DNA from: Leptoclinus maculatus
Taxonomy: Eukaryota; Chordata; Actinopteri; Perciformes; Stichaeidae
Length of the DNA stretch: 64,000 bases
Assembly: GCA_032191485.1 (NCBI GenBank)
Contig: JAVDOI010000183.1
Coordinates: 100,001-164,000, forward strand
Direction of reading: 5' to 3'
Shown here piece by piece: positions 34,873 to 45,852 of the stretch. The stretch's first letter is position 1. Every line of letters begins with the position of its first letter. The notes beneath the pieces were generated by a model. The model saw only the letters and a program-made list of their open reading frames with translations. It made no database searches and was not told where the DNA came from. The position numbers were made by a program, and so were the translations under genes.

Positions 34873-37135
34873 CTGTGGACGGTCCAGAAGGAGAGACATT
34901 AGTGGAGAGAGCTTTGCACAGGGAAGCAGTCGAGGCCGTTCTTAAAGGAGCAGCGCTTTACTTCCCTGACAAACGCGTCAGGAGGGACAAACTCTTCCAC
35001 ATGATGGTGAGTTCATGAACAATAGTAATAATATGATCATGATTATGTGATGATGATGATGTAATATGCCTTTTGCAGGAAAACATTACCGAACAGGATC
35101 AGCCAGAGTCGGTGAAGGTGACGTTTGAATCGCTCTGTAAGTGCTTCAGGTAAGGACACCGTAGATCTACAAACACACTGTCGTATTCTTGTACACGTCC
35201 AGATCACGCTGGATCAGCACTTGTGGGGTTTTGTTCTGTGCAGTGACCAGGATCCAAGTGTCCTTCTGCTGCTCCCACCTAAAGGTGCTCCCTCAGACTG
35301 TGACATCAGCCCCATACTGTCCGTTATGGAGACGTTGCTCCTGGTGTCAACGAGAGAGGTGAGGCCTCTGTCGCATTCACAATGTCTCAACTGTTTCATT
35401 ACGTTATTACCATCTATCAGCAGCCCTCTCTGTCTCTCCGTGTACCTTTTCTAATGTTCCTCTCTGTTCAACTGTCTCCCGTCTCTCAGTGTGAGGTGAT
35501 GATGGTGGATGAGGACAGTGGAGCCAGCAGGACAGTGTTGCTGTCCTTGTTCTGGGCTCTGCAGGGTAGCCTGATCTCCTGGTGCTACCTCCAGCTCAAA
35601 GGGGGAGCCTCCACCACCATCGCTATGGAACTGGCCAGAAACATCCTGCTAACATGTGAGACGCTGCGAGATGTGTGACATTACAGCTTCCCGTCTTCAG
35701 GGTGAGATTGCGTGTTTGTATGAGCACACAGGCTGGCGCTGATCACTCACATGTGGTGGCCCAGCACCTAGAACTGCCTTCCTGCACAGTTGTAGAGTTG
35801 AGCGTGCTCAGTGAATGTAACATCTGTTGTGGTCCTGGCAGATGGTTTTACTCCTGGAGCTGTGCTCTCTGGACATCCCTCACAGTGTGCTGCTGAGGAG
35901 CTTCTCCTCTCTGGTGGAGCTACTCAAAAGCCTGTCCAGTGATACTGGAGACATCTTTTCTAAGGTCAGTCCAGTCTGACATTAGACCTCAGTGTACCAG
36001 AATGTACACAGTGGCTCATCCCACTGCATGAATGGAGAGGTGTGAATGCAGACCAGTATTTGGGGTGTGGAGGGTGGTAGAAGTACTTGGATCCAATACT
36101 TACATTTCAGAAGCAACACTGTAATATAAATATACTCCATCAGAAGTAACAATCCTGCGTTGAAATAGTCACCAAGGTAAAATAATCAAAGTGTTGTTTG
36201 TACTTTAAGTATCAAAAGTAAAAGTATAGTGTTAACCTACTAAAATAATACAGGATCATTACTGAATGTGTGAGTCACATTGAACTGTTGTAGTTGGTAG
36301 AAGTGGAGATAATTTCAACAATGTGGAACGCTGTTGGGTAGTAAAATCTATAACATCATATGTTTTGCGTATAAATTCTGAATCCGTAAAGTAACCAGTA
36401 ACTGCTAAATGTAGTGCAGAGAAATGTTCAGTATTTACCTCTGAGATGTTGTGGACTAGATTAACAACCGAGCACAACATTGAAATGCTGAAGTTAAGTA
36501 TAAATGCCTCAGATGTGTACTTGAGTGAATGTACTTGGTTACATTCCACCATTGACTGTAACATGAATTGCATACCATGCCACTGTCGGGTGGATCAGGA
36601 GAGCTGGCACCAGCCCCAGCAGCCAGTGGTGCTGAGGACGTGGAGCACGGAGTCCCCTCACAACTACCACAATAGCCGCCATGAGACCAGCATCTTCTCC
36701 TGCCCCGGTGCTGCCTCCTTTGAGGTGGAGTTTGACCAACGCTGCGAGACAGAGAAGAGGTGAATGATCTGAAAAATGAGACGATCAGACGTTATTGTTT
36801 CTTTCATCCCTAGTTTTTCTTTTTAAAACCCATCCTCTATGCTCTTGATCTTCACAGATACCTAGAATTCACAGATTCTAGAGGTGGGACGGTCCGTTAC
36901 CACATGAAGGTTGGAAGTGAGAAGTGGCCAAAGGTAGGATATGGGAAACCATTCAGTTGTCTCCATGTGAAGCACAGTTGTTGCTCAGTTCCTTTACACA
37001 TGTCTGCTGCTTCTCTTTGCTCCTCCAGAAGGTGACATTTGACGCCGGCCCTCAACTCCAGTTCCTCTTCCACTCTGACAGCAGTAATAACGAGTGGGGT
37101 CACAAGTTCACCGTGACCGCATCAGAACGTGGATG
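34873..37135 (+). CDS. zzef1: zzef1-like gene, block 2 (to CUB-like domain)
   Basis: Exons: 34873-35006, 35079-35149, 35244-35358, 35490-35655, 35842-35964, about 36599-36762, 36858-36933, 37029-37135. The first exon (LKGAALYFPDKRVRRDKLF) continues directly from block 1 (VCQLYTHLCL at 27758), so no zzef1 coding sequence is lost across the appl1 insertion. The CUB-like part is seen in STESPHNYHNSRHETSIFSC and FLFHSDSSNNEWGHKFTVTA. About 35 residues expected between 35655 and 35842 are not visible. The acceptor of the 36599 exon is unclear because a MITE ends about 50 bp before it, and two residues of the usual KRYDYLEF motif are absent at the 36762/36858 join. Confidence 0.85.
36073..36550. 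mobile_element. Teleost MITE in zzef1 intron
   Basis: Starts GGTGGTAGAAGTACTTGG and ends with the inverted style GTACTTGGTTACATTCCACC, with interior AGTATCAAAAGTAAAAGTA. This matches a very common short fish repeat I recall (the GTGGAAGAAGTACTCAGATC family). Confidence 0.7.
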
Positions 37136-38514
37136 GTGAGTGTTCTCGACATGACTCGTGTCTTTGTTGATTATCTGCTGCTGAGTTTTATTCATCATCA
37201 TGTTATTGAACTGTTGTGTTGATGTCTTGTTTCTCTCCTGTCAGTTGGAGATGAAACAGAGGTACTAAAAAGTCTAAAAAGAGAAAGGTGGACCTCGAAA
37301 ACAGAGCTTTAACAAAGAATGGACGGACTCGTATTTGTTCATGGTCCGTGTACGCTTTAGTCATCTGTTTTACCGTTCATTCGATAATACGGAAATACCA
37401 TGGTATTCTCGTTTTTCGTTTCAAACCAGAAAACGGAAATGGGCGGTCGTATTTCCGTTTTTGGTTCTGAATTCAAAAACGGAAAAACCACAGAACCAAA
37501 GTCAAATAACGAGCCGTATTTCGTTTTTGCAAATCCCTTTTTGTTTTTTCCGTTAAAACGAGACGCAGAGCACAACAGGTAACCCGGAAAGAAGAATATT
37601 TCAAAATAAAAGTGAAGGCAATATAATTAATAAAGAAATTAATAAATAAATAACTCTGGGCCGATGGGAGTGTGTTAGCAACAGTAGTTGACTACATGCA
37701 GTTTAATATTCATTTATCTATAACCTGGTCCATATACAGTAGAAAACTAATCATTCTCAATTCATTGGTTGAAGCAGTTTGGTCTTATCTTTTCTGACAG
37801 ACTTGTTCTTTTAAATGAACACTTTCTTCCCGATGAAGGTTTCTGTCTGGCTTTTATTGAACAGGACGTCCCTCTAACAATTACTATACTTGCAGTTTCT
37901 GCACTTACAACCTGTTTACTATGCCGACTCTGACAATTATCAGAGTAAGTTGAACCCAAAATGAATGAATTAACTTGTCTTTTCCATTCAGTACAACATA
38001 GAAGCACATATGACTACATATTGATAAATGATAGAAAAACACATTAAGGCTATCATCAGTAAATTTACACTAAATATATGAGATTACATGTAAAGAATAT
38101 ATCGATATCTGAGATCAAAACACTCTTAGCTCAATATAAGGAAAGAAATCATCAAAGAGAATGAAACTTAAATGAGGATAAATCATATTAATAAAAAGTC
38201 AATTACATCTTAAGATAGCACTTCCTATGTGGCTATAGATTACTGCACTGTTGTTGTTTTTGCACAGTACCTTTTGAAAAGATGCCTGGAAGTCTGGAAT
38301 GTGTCTGGGGACACTAGTTGTTGCACTATGACCATTAATTGCACTTTATTATGTTGTGCTATGCTCTATTGCACATGTTTTGTATGTCTTATGACATTTT
38401 GCTATTTTTCAAATATTTTAATAAAGAAGTTTGTGTTTCAAGTTCAAGTACATGGAATCTTAGAAAATCCTATTTGTTTACCGTGGTATCAAAATTGGCA
38501 TCGAGAATCGTGTT

Positions 38515-38858
38515 CCGTGCGTAAAGGGTTCCGTGCGTAACATTTCCATACGTAACGTGTTCCAAACGTAACGCGTTCCATGCGTAACAGATTCCACGCG
38601 TAACGGATTCCACACGTAATGTGTTCCACACGTAACGGATTCCACAGGTTCCGTGCGTAACGGGTTCCGTGCGTAACAGATTCCGTATGTAACACGTTCC
38701 ACGCGTAACGGATTCCATGCATAACGGGTTCCAAGCGTAACGGGTTCCAAGCATAACGGGTTCCACGAGTAAAGGGTTCCACGCGTAAGGGGTTCCGCGC
38801 GTAACGGGTTCCGAGCGTAACGGGTTCCACGCGTAACGGATTCCACAGGTAACGGGTT
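38515..38858. repeat. 17 bp minisatellite
   Basis: About 20 copies of a CGTAACGGGTTCCACG-type unit with frequent CpG/TpG variants. All three minus-strand frames stay open because the unit lacks stops; this is a repeat, not a gene. Confidence 0.95.
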
Positions 38859-39381
38859 CCCTTTGACCTCTTCTGTTTAACCATTCAATTCAGGATTTAA
38901 GTGTGACAAATAAATCAATGAGGTAGAAAAATTAGGCTTAATGTTCAATAAGAATAAACCAAACTTCTTTATTTTTTCAATTTTCATTATTTATTGCCTC
39001 GTGATCAACACATGCTCACTCTTCCATGTAGGTATGTTGAGTTCTTAAATTACACAAATATAACAAGTAAATACATGATGTATACAACTAATGTAAATTA
39101 ACCATAAACATAAAATATCAGATGAAATAATCAACATTAAATTAATCTGTATCAATAACCCAGATAATTAACAAAGGCACAGGTAAATATGTATAATTCT
39201 ATGGTTTAAATACACTTATACTGCCACCTAGTGGTAGAAAGGTGAACACTTACTTTGTGTGTCCTAAAATATGATAAAATAATCCTTTATTAGTCCCGCA
39301 GTGGGGAAATTTACAGGCTACACTCTGCGTTCACTAAATCAACAGCACAATACAGTGGACAAACAAATAGCAGTGCCATCA

Positions 39382-39469
39382 GCAATACAGTTAGTAATAT
39401 AGTTTAATCAAAGTCATTTTTGTGTTCACAGAAATGACTTTGATTAAACTATATTACGAACTGTATTGC
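39382..39469. repeat. Near-perfect hairpin, 38 bp arms
   Basis: Arms 39382-39419 and 39432-39469 are complementary at 37 of 38 positions with a 12 nt loop. The arm phrase AATATAGTTTAATCAAA also appears at 58374. Confidence 0.95.
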
Positions 39470-39944
39470 ATCAAACAATGCACCGATTAATCAAGAAGTT
39501 GATTATTGGTGTGTACATTGATAAATGAATATTAAACAGCATGTAGTCAACTACTGATGAACACACTCCCATCGGCCTACATTTATTTATTTATTAATTT
39601 CTTGCATACGGTCATTATATTGCCTGCACTTTTATTTTGAAATATTCTTGTTTCCGGGTTACCTGTTGTGCTCTACTTCTCGTTTTAAAGGAAAAAAACA
39701 AAAAGGGATTTGCAAAAACGAAATTCGGCTCGTTATTTGACTTTGGTTCTTTAGTTTTTCCGTTTTTCAATTCAGAACCAAAAACGGAAATACGACCGCC
39801 CATTTCCGTTTTCCCGTTTTTGGTTTGAAACGAGAATACCACGGTATTTCCGTGGTATTTCCGTGGTATTTCCGTGGTATTTCCGTATTTTGTTTTTTCC
39901 GAATTAACGGTAAAACAGATGACTAAAACGTACACGGACCCGTG

Positions 39945-40300
39945 GCCATTATTCAAAGCGCCAATGTGAAACGCCACTACGAGACCAAACATACCCACTC
40001 CAATCCGAACTGAGGGCACAGAAAATAAACGATTTAAGAGCCCAATATGAACGTTCCACCAGAATATTAACAAATTCATTCACTGCCCAACGACGTGCTT
40101 ACGAATGTTCGCTGAAAGTTGCTTGGATTTTGGGTCAACATAAAAAGCCATTCACTGATGGAGAGGTTGTCAAGGAGGGCATGAGTGCAGTAGCTGGAAC
40201 TTTACTTCAGGGGAAACAAAAAGAAGAGTTATGTGAAAAAATCAGCAGCCTCAGACACAAGGCTCATCTTTCTAAAATCAAGCACTTTCTTTTAAGATAA
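39945..40300 (+). pseudogene. Decayed hAT transposase fragment (ZBED5/GTF2IRD2-like)
   Basis: A frame from about 40028 to the stop at 40298-40300 reads KINDLRAQYERSTRILTNS, then ECSLKVAWILGQHKKPFTDG and EVVKEGMSAVAGTLLQ. This is the region after the N-terminal zinc finger in domesticated and active hAT transposases of the ZBED5/GTF2IRD2 type. Upstream, another frame gives VKRHYETKHT, the zinc-finger end. The rest of the transposase is missing and stops separate the two parts. Confidence 0.7.
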
Positions 40301-40736
40301 GTTTTTCAAAAGTTCTTTTTTGTGTATTTTATTTTTAGATGGAGCCATTATTTTACTTGAAGTGAGAGAAGAACATTTATTTATGTATTTCTATGTATTA
40401 TTTATAATCTATTTGAAAACTGAGAATAATAATTGTTAAAATATAATTGATGTGTACTTTCTTTATTTGATTTGACAGTTGTTGACTACACAGATACGTT
40501 ACTACTACTAGACTTCTTGAATATAAATAAGTGGCGCGAGTTAGATATTATTGTAATGTTCCGGACCTTTGCCCGAGGAGATTTTCTCAATCTGGACCTT
40601 TTGGAATTTTAATTGAAGACCCCTGCACTAGGTGATAACTCCTGCAAATAGACAAGTCCCGCCCTTTTTTTTTTACTAACTTTGTTATATTTTGAATATT
40701 ATTTTGCTGACGTCCGTTCTGTTTCTCTCTGTTTAG

Positions 40737-42245
40737 CTGAGATGTGCATTGAGAAGAGCCTCTTGCTCTTCAGATTGACCCCTTGTGGAGCACCGTGCCA
40801 GGACAGCGACTCTTCCAAAGCTGCAGAGGGCAGCAGTGCTCCACTCCTCCGCTCGGGCTCCATCTCGGAAGGAGACTTCCAGGCCAGCGCCACTCTGGGA
40901 CAACAGACTGCAGGGTCTGAGGAGGATGCCAGGGCGGAACAGAGCCAGCCCTCCGGTGCTCAAGCACAAAGCTCGTCTTCTTGTGGGCACAGCAGACAAG
41001 GCCACAGAGGCTCCACAGAGAGCCTCTCCTCCCAGTCAGGGGATCCGGCCTCACCCTCCGCCTTCCCCCGTAAAGCCCCATTCAGTCGGGCACGCCTACG
41101 CCTCCTGTCCTGTCGATCTATAGAAGAGCCCCGCATGACCCCCGCTGTCAAGGATCGCGACCCGATACTCAAACACATCCTGAACTTGATAAAGGACCAG
41201 GCTCTCACAACAGCAAGGTGACTGACCTCAAGTCTTCTTTCTTTCATTTGCGTTATTGTACCATACAGGGTTAAATCATCCAAATCTTCCTCCTGTAGCA
41301 TCCTGCAGACCCTGTCCCTGAGCAAAGCCCAGGCTCTGAGCGTGTGCAAAGTCCTGGAGATGGTTCAGCAGTGTTTACGTTCCCTGGGAAAGCCACACCT
41401 CTTCAAGCACCCTGCATCCTGTTCCTACAAGAGCTGCTGGCATGCAGAAAGACTTCACAAGGTGCTTCTGTAGGACATGTTTTCACTTCACGTGTGGACA
41501 ACAGTCAATAGTTTCATGTTGATACTAGAGTCGAGCACAGTTCAGTTAGATATTTGTGATTTTGAACAATGTCGTCTGGAATTATGGAAGAACAGTATAG
41601 ATTTGTTTCTTAGATGCTAAACTAAAGAGATTGTAGTTCTGCTAAGATATATTGCTCTGACCTCTGGTGCTGACGACAGTATTGGAGGTGCCACATGGAT
41701 AGTTCTCGTCAGTATTGATCAATATCTACTTTGATAGTTACTCATCCTGTGGAATATCCGGTATATTTTGACAAGAAGCTAAGTTTCGAGAAAAAAAACG
41801 ATTTTGCTCAAAATGTCTTTTTCACTTATTTCTCTCAGTTGTGAGACAGCGGGCAGAAGCTAGGAGAGGAGGTGAGGTGCTCCTACCATCAGTTGGTGCT
41901 CATGCTGGTGGAGGCAGCACAAGGCTTCACCAGCCTCAATGAGAAGTAAGCTTCTGTCCTTGCAGCGCACCACGTTCACACACAACCTGATTCACTGGAA
42001 TTAAAAAGTGCTTGCAGCAGTGATGAGTGTGATTCCAAGTGTGTGTGCAGTGGTGTAACCTGACCCTCCTCACTGCTCTGCAGAGCCCTGCTACCAGCCC
42101 TGTCATGTGTGCAGACCTGCTTGTTGCACCTTCTAGACATAAGCTGGGAGGTACATGACCTCGACCTCTTCCTGAATATCAAGCTTCCTGACCTCCTGCT
42201 CAGCATGTCCCAGGAGAACATCAGTGTTCATGACATTGCCATCAG
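40737..42245 (+). CDS. zzef1: zzef1-like gene, block 3 (after CUB region, before ZZ fingers)
   Basis: Exons: 40737-41218 (EMCIEKSLLLFRLTP, later ARLRLLSCRSIEEPRMTP), 41299-41461 (LSLSKAQALSVCKVLEM), about 41852-41946 (CSYHQLVLMLVEAAQGF), 42084-42245 (RALLPALSCVQTCLLHLLD, MSQENISVHDIAI). The order matches ZZEF1 just before its two ZZ zinc fingers. About 230 residues expected between block 2 and this block are missing; their place is taken by transposons. In the second exon the conserved ILFLQELLACRK and KDFT parts lie in two other frames than the upstream GKPHLFK, so at least two indels are present at about 41410 and 41447. The ZZ fingers and the large C-terminal part are not in the window. 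Confidence 0.8.
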
Positions 42246-42418
42246 GTAACATCAGACTCATTTCAGAAAACAAGGCCCCGCCCAGTGGAAATGAAATGCT
42301 TTTCCTATTGATAACAAATGCTGATTCTAGCAAAAGATACAGCTTTCATTATTTCCTTTTTACAAATCAACAGTCCAAACTGCGCCTGAGTCTATTTCAG
42401 ATCTCTTACAGTATAAAG

Positions 42419-43125
42419 CAGGGGTGTCAAACATACGGCCCGCCACGTCATTTTATGTGGCCCGCGAATCCGCCAGCAAAAAAAATAAATTAGATTTTAT
42501 TTATTTTTTTACAAAAATTAAAAAGTTAGACTTGAAAATAAAAATATCCCCATGATCGAAATTATGAGATAAAAAGTCGAAATTATGAGATCGCATGTCG
42601 TCTGTGTGCCGACATTAAAACTATCACAACAGGTGGACAGGAGAGGCAACAGCCCATAAAGAGGTTTTCCAACAAGTGATCGGGTCTTTCTCAACATGCT
42701 ACTTCTCTGTACTTGTGAACTCGTGGACTTGTGAAACGTCATCAGTCTCAGCCCAAGTACTGTTCCAATTCAAAGTTCACATCAAGCCAAGCACGGTCCA
42801 AATGCCCGGATGTGGCTCCGCCCATTTTACCGGGGATGCATCGGAGGTGACTTGTCTGTACTTGAGACAGTCAAATATCCCAGAATGCATTTTGCACCAG
42901 CAACAGGAAACAATGGCGGAGGAGAAATCACACAACTGGAAGTTGAAACTTTCTAAATACTACTGTTGTTAAGTCACAGAATGAACAATAATCAAATGTA
43001 GAGACAGTTATTTAACAATATGTTAGGAGTAGTTACATTGATACAGTCTTACAGTTACAACCGGCCCTTTGAGGGCGACCATGATGCTGATGTGGTCCAG
43101 AGTGAACATGAGTTTGAGACCCCTG
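42419..43125. mobile_element. hAT MITE (CAGGGGTGTCAAAC ends)
   Basis: Left end CAGGGGTGTCAAACATACGG and right-end complement CAGGGGTCTCAAACTCATG are typical fish hAT termini. The flanks GTATAAAG and GTCTAATG agree at six of eight positions, a worn 8 bp duplication. The interior has no transposase. Confidence 0.85.
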
Positions 43126-43249
43126 GTCTAATGACTCTGGTCTCTCTGGACATTTCTCTCTTTTGGAGATCGTCCTATGATTTGACTTTCACATCTCTAA
43201 CTACAGTAGTCCTGCTCTGCTAACTATATCCTCGTCTCTCCCCGTGTGT

Positions 43250-43532
43250 CACGGTGTGTGTACGTCTCACTCCAGTCAGGAAACTTGTCAGAATGCCCAC
43301 ATTTGATTGGCTGAGCTGCATCACGTGATGTGATTCACAACGCATTGGTCGGTGTTTTTCCTGCACCGCTGAACAAGTGCCGTAAATGCTGAAATAATTC
43401 CGCTGCATAAAAAAAAGCCCTTCAAAATAAAATTACAACATGTTATTTATTTTTTGTCAGGCAAAGGCTGACCCACTGAAAACGGGTCCGCGGCCCAAAA
43501 GTGGGTCGCGGACCACCAGTTGAGAATCACTG
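43250..43532. mobile_element. hAT element right end (CAGTGATTCTCAACTGG type)
   Basis: The complement of the right end reads CAGTGATTCTCAACTGGTGG followed by CCGCGACCCACTTTTGGGCC, a widely distributed hAT terminus. The left end is uncertain or lost. Confidence 0.75.
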
Positions 43533-44347
43533 ATCTAAATTGTACCATGAAGTGGCGAGAAAATGTGATTATTAAACAATGGACAAGTCCATGCTGGCTA
43601 TTTCAGGGGGTTGAATTGCTTTGTTTTCTTTCATATGAGCCTATTAATAATACTGTTTATAAAAATGTGTCAATAACTAATCTCCTTAGTGTGCGTGAAT
43701 AAATCACCATGTAGACTAAGGTACACTATCCAAATTTGCGGGAATGTCAAAGCAGCATGTTGGTGATCGCCTCTGAAAGGCTAAATAACAACAACATAAG
43801 GCTACTGTTTCAAAATCAAAAAATACATTTATTAATCAGAGCACATTTCCGTCAGGTTGAGCGAAGCGAGCCGGGCTTCACGTCTGTTCGTGGACCTGAT
43901 TGGACCAGCTTTGGACACATTTTATTCCAGTGCCTTTTTGTGAGAACCTGGATTAAAGCAGGACATTGTCTCTCCTCTTCTTGGATACCAGGACAGCAAC
44001 TAGACGGAGCCGAGCCGAGGTCCGTGTGTCGGGTTCGGGCGTGTGCGTGCGTGTCCCGTGAGCGGGAGAGAGAGGCAGTGTGCTGTGTGTAATCTGCTGC
44101 AGAGTGCAGTTGTAGTGTAGTTGTGTAAATGGCCTTATTGTTGGAATGCTTTTAAGCATTCCAAGTATTGTTCTTCAAATCTTTATTGTTGGAATGCTTT
44201 TAAGCATTCCAAGTATTGTTATCCTCTTCTTTATTCCTCCTTTTATAGTTTTTTGAAACGCTTCTTCTTCATTTTTTTAAGCTACAGAAACCGTTCAACT
44301 ATCAAAATGTTCAGCTCTTTCAGCTCATGGGTGCTATGTCTCTTCAT

Positions 44348-45844
44348 TAGGGGTGCAACGGATCACAAACCTCACGGTTCGGTTCGGATCACGGTTCTTG
44401 AGTCACGGTTCGGATAATTTTTCGGATCAACAAAGAAAAGGGGAGGAGACAAATATAACTTTGCTTTCCATTTATTAATTAAAGAACTTCCAAGAACACT
44501 GAAAGCTAAAAACTTTGGGCTATAGTCTTACATAAAAACTAAAATATTGAAGATATGATAAAATAAATAAATAAAACATTCAAGAATATTCAATTCTGTT
44601 AAGTTTAAGTGCAACATGAGGTATGTTGATGCCCTCGTCCTTTGATCAATACTGAAAGAAAGAAACAGCCAGTGAGCTAGCTTCCACTGTTTACACTGAA
44701 CTGAACTGCTCGGCAACAACTTGAGTCAATGTTTACTTCCTGTCAGGTTATGTCATTCAAATACACAATAATGTTTACCATTACTGTGACATTATTTTCA
44801 AAAAGATGAGAATATCTACATTGTCTGGGGAGAGGGTCGACCTTTCTGTGGTGACTGGGATATTACTACTGGGCCTGTCTAGCTTCACTCTGATACTTCT
44901 GTCAGCACCTGCACCAGGTGTGTGTCTGTGTGACTCTCACAGAGGGGGTGTGTCTACAGCAGCTGTCTGTGTGACTCTCACAGAGGGGGCGTGTCTACAG
45001 CACCTGTCTGTGTGACTCTCACAGAGGGGGCGTGTCTACAGCACCTGTCTGTGTGACTCTCACAGAGGGGGCGTGTCTACAGCACCTGTCTGTGTGACTC
45101 TCACAGAGGGGGCGTGTCTACAGCACCTGTCTGTGTGACTCTCACAGAGGGGGCGTGTCTACAGCACCTGTCTGTGTGACTCTCACAGAGGGGGCGTGTC
45201 TACAGCACCTGTCTGTGTGACTCTCACAGAGGGGGCGTGTCTACAGCACCTGTCTGTGTGACTCTCACAGAGGGGGCGTGTCTACAGCTCCTGTCTGTGT
45301 GACTCTCACAGAGGGGGCGTGTCTACAGCACCTGTCTGTGTGACTCTCACAGAGGGGGCGTGTCTACAGCTCCGCCGTGGTGAAAGCGGTCACAGTCTTT
45401 TCCTTTTCATAGAGGAACAAGCTTCATACTGAAGTGGGTGCGTGAGTGGATTTCGTAGCGTGGCTCAAGCATTTTAACCAGATTTTGAAATCCTTTGTTT
45501 TCCACAACGGAGTGTCCCCCGTCGCTGACAGACGGGGTGGTGTCTCTTCATATGTGTGGACATGCCGATGTATTGCCGTTGCCGTGTGTCCTTCTCTTTA
45601 AATAATGCCTACATACCGTAACGCTTTTGTCCACCACCCTTATCCGTCATTATAAGTTACAGGGAAGACAAAATGCTCCCAAACTTGCGACTTAAATGAC
45701 GCCGGGGGCTTCTCAAGTTCCTCCGCTCGCCATGACTTTCACCGAAAAAAAAATACTCAATTGATCCGCGGTTCACGAGTGATCCGAACCGTGAGGGGTG
45801 ATCCGCACGGATCACGGATCGAGCAGTGATCCGTTACACCACTA
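44348..45844. mobile_element. hAT element with internal 41 bp minisatellite
   Basis: Ends TAGGGGTGCAACGGATCAC and complement TAGTGGTGTAACGGATCAC. Perfect 8 bp target duplication CTCTTCAT at 44340-44347 and 45845-45852 shows hAT mobility and defines the 1497 bp unit exactly. No transposase frame inside. Confidence 0.9.
44925..45375 (+). repeat. 41 bp minisatellite inside hAT element
   Basis: About 11 almost identical copies of a 41 bp unit containing CTCTCACAGAGGGGGCGTGT and CTACAGCACCTGTCTGTGTG. Copies differ by one or two bases only, so the expansion is recent. Confidence 0.95.
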
Positions 45845-45852
45845 CTCTTCAT

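Larger units (their letters stand above)
37343..39940. mobile_element. Long-terminal-inverted-repeat element
   Basis: About 300 bp at 37343-37640 is repeated inverted at about 39615-39940, both beginning GGTCCGTGTACG on their outer edge and containing AACGGAAATGGGCGG and AACGAGCC motifs. A second inner pair around GTTGACTACATGC (37687 and 39540) is also inverted. The interior has no transposase but includes a 17 bp minisatellite and a hairpin. Apparent reading frames across the arms mirror each other and are not genes. A relative with the same interior phrases lies at 58060-58390. Confidence 0.8.

Noticed and set aside
38470..38884. Three overlapping minus-strand frames of about 100-130 codons
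   Set aside because: All come from the 17 bp minisatellite, whose period and lack of stops keep every frame open.
37288..40079. Mirror-image open frames with KTEMGGRISVFGSE-type text on both strands
   Set aside because: They lie in the two arms of one inverted-repeat element and reflect its sequence, not coding selection.
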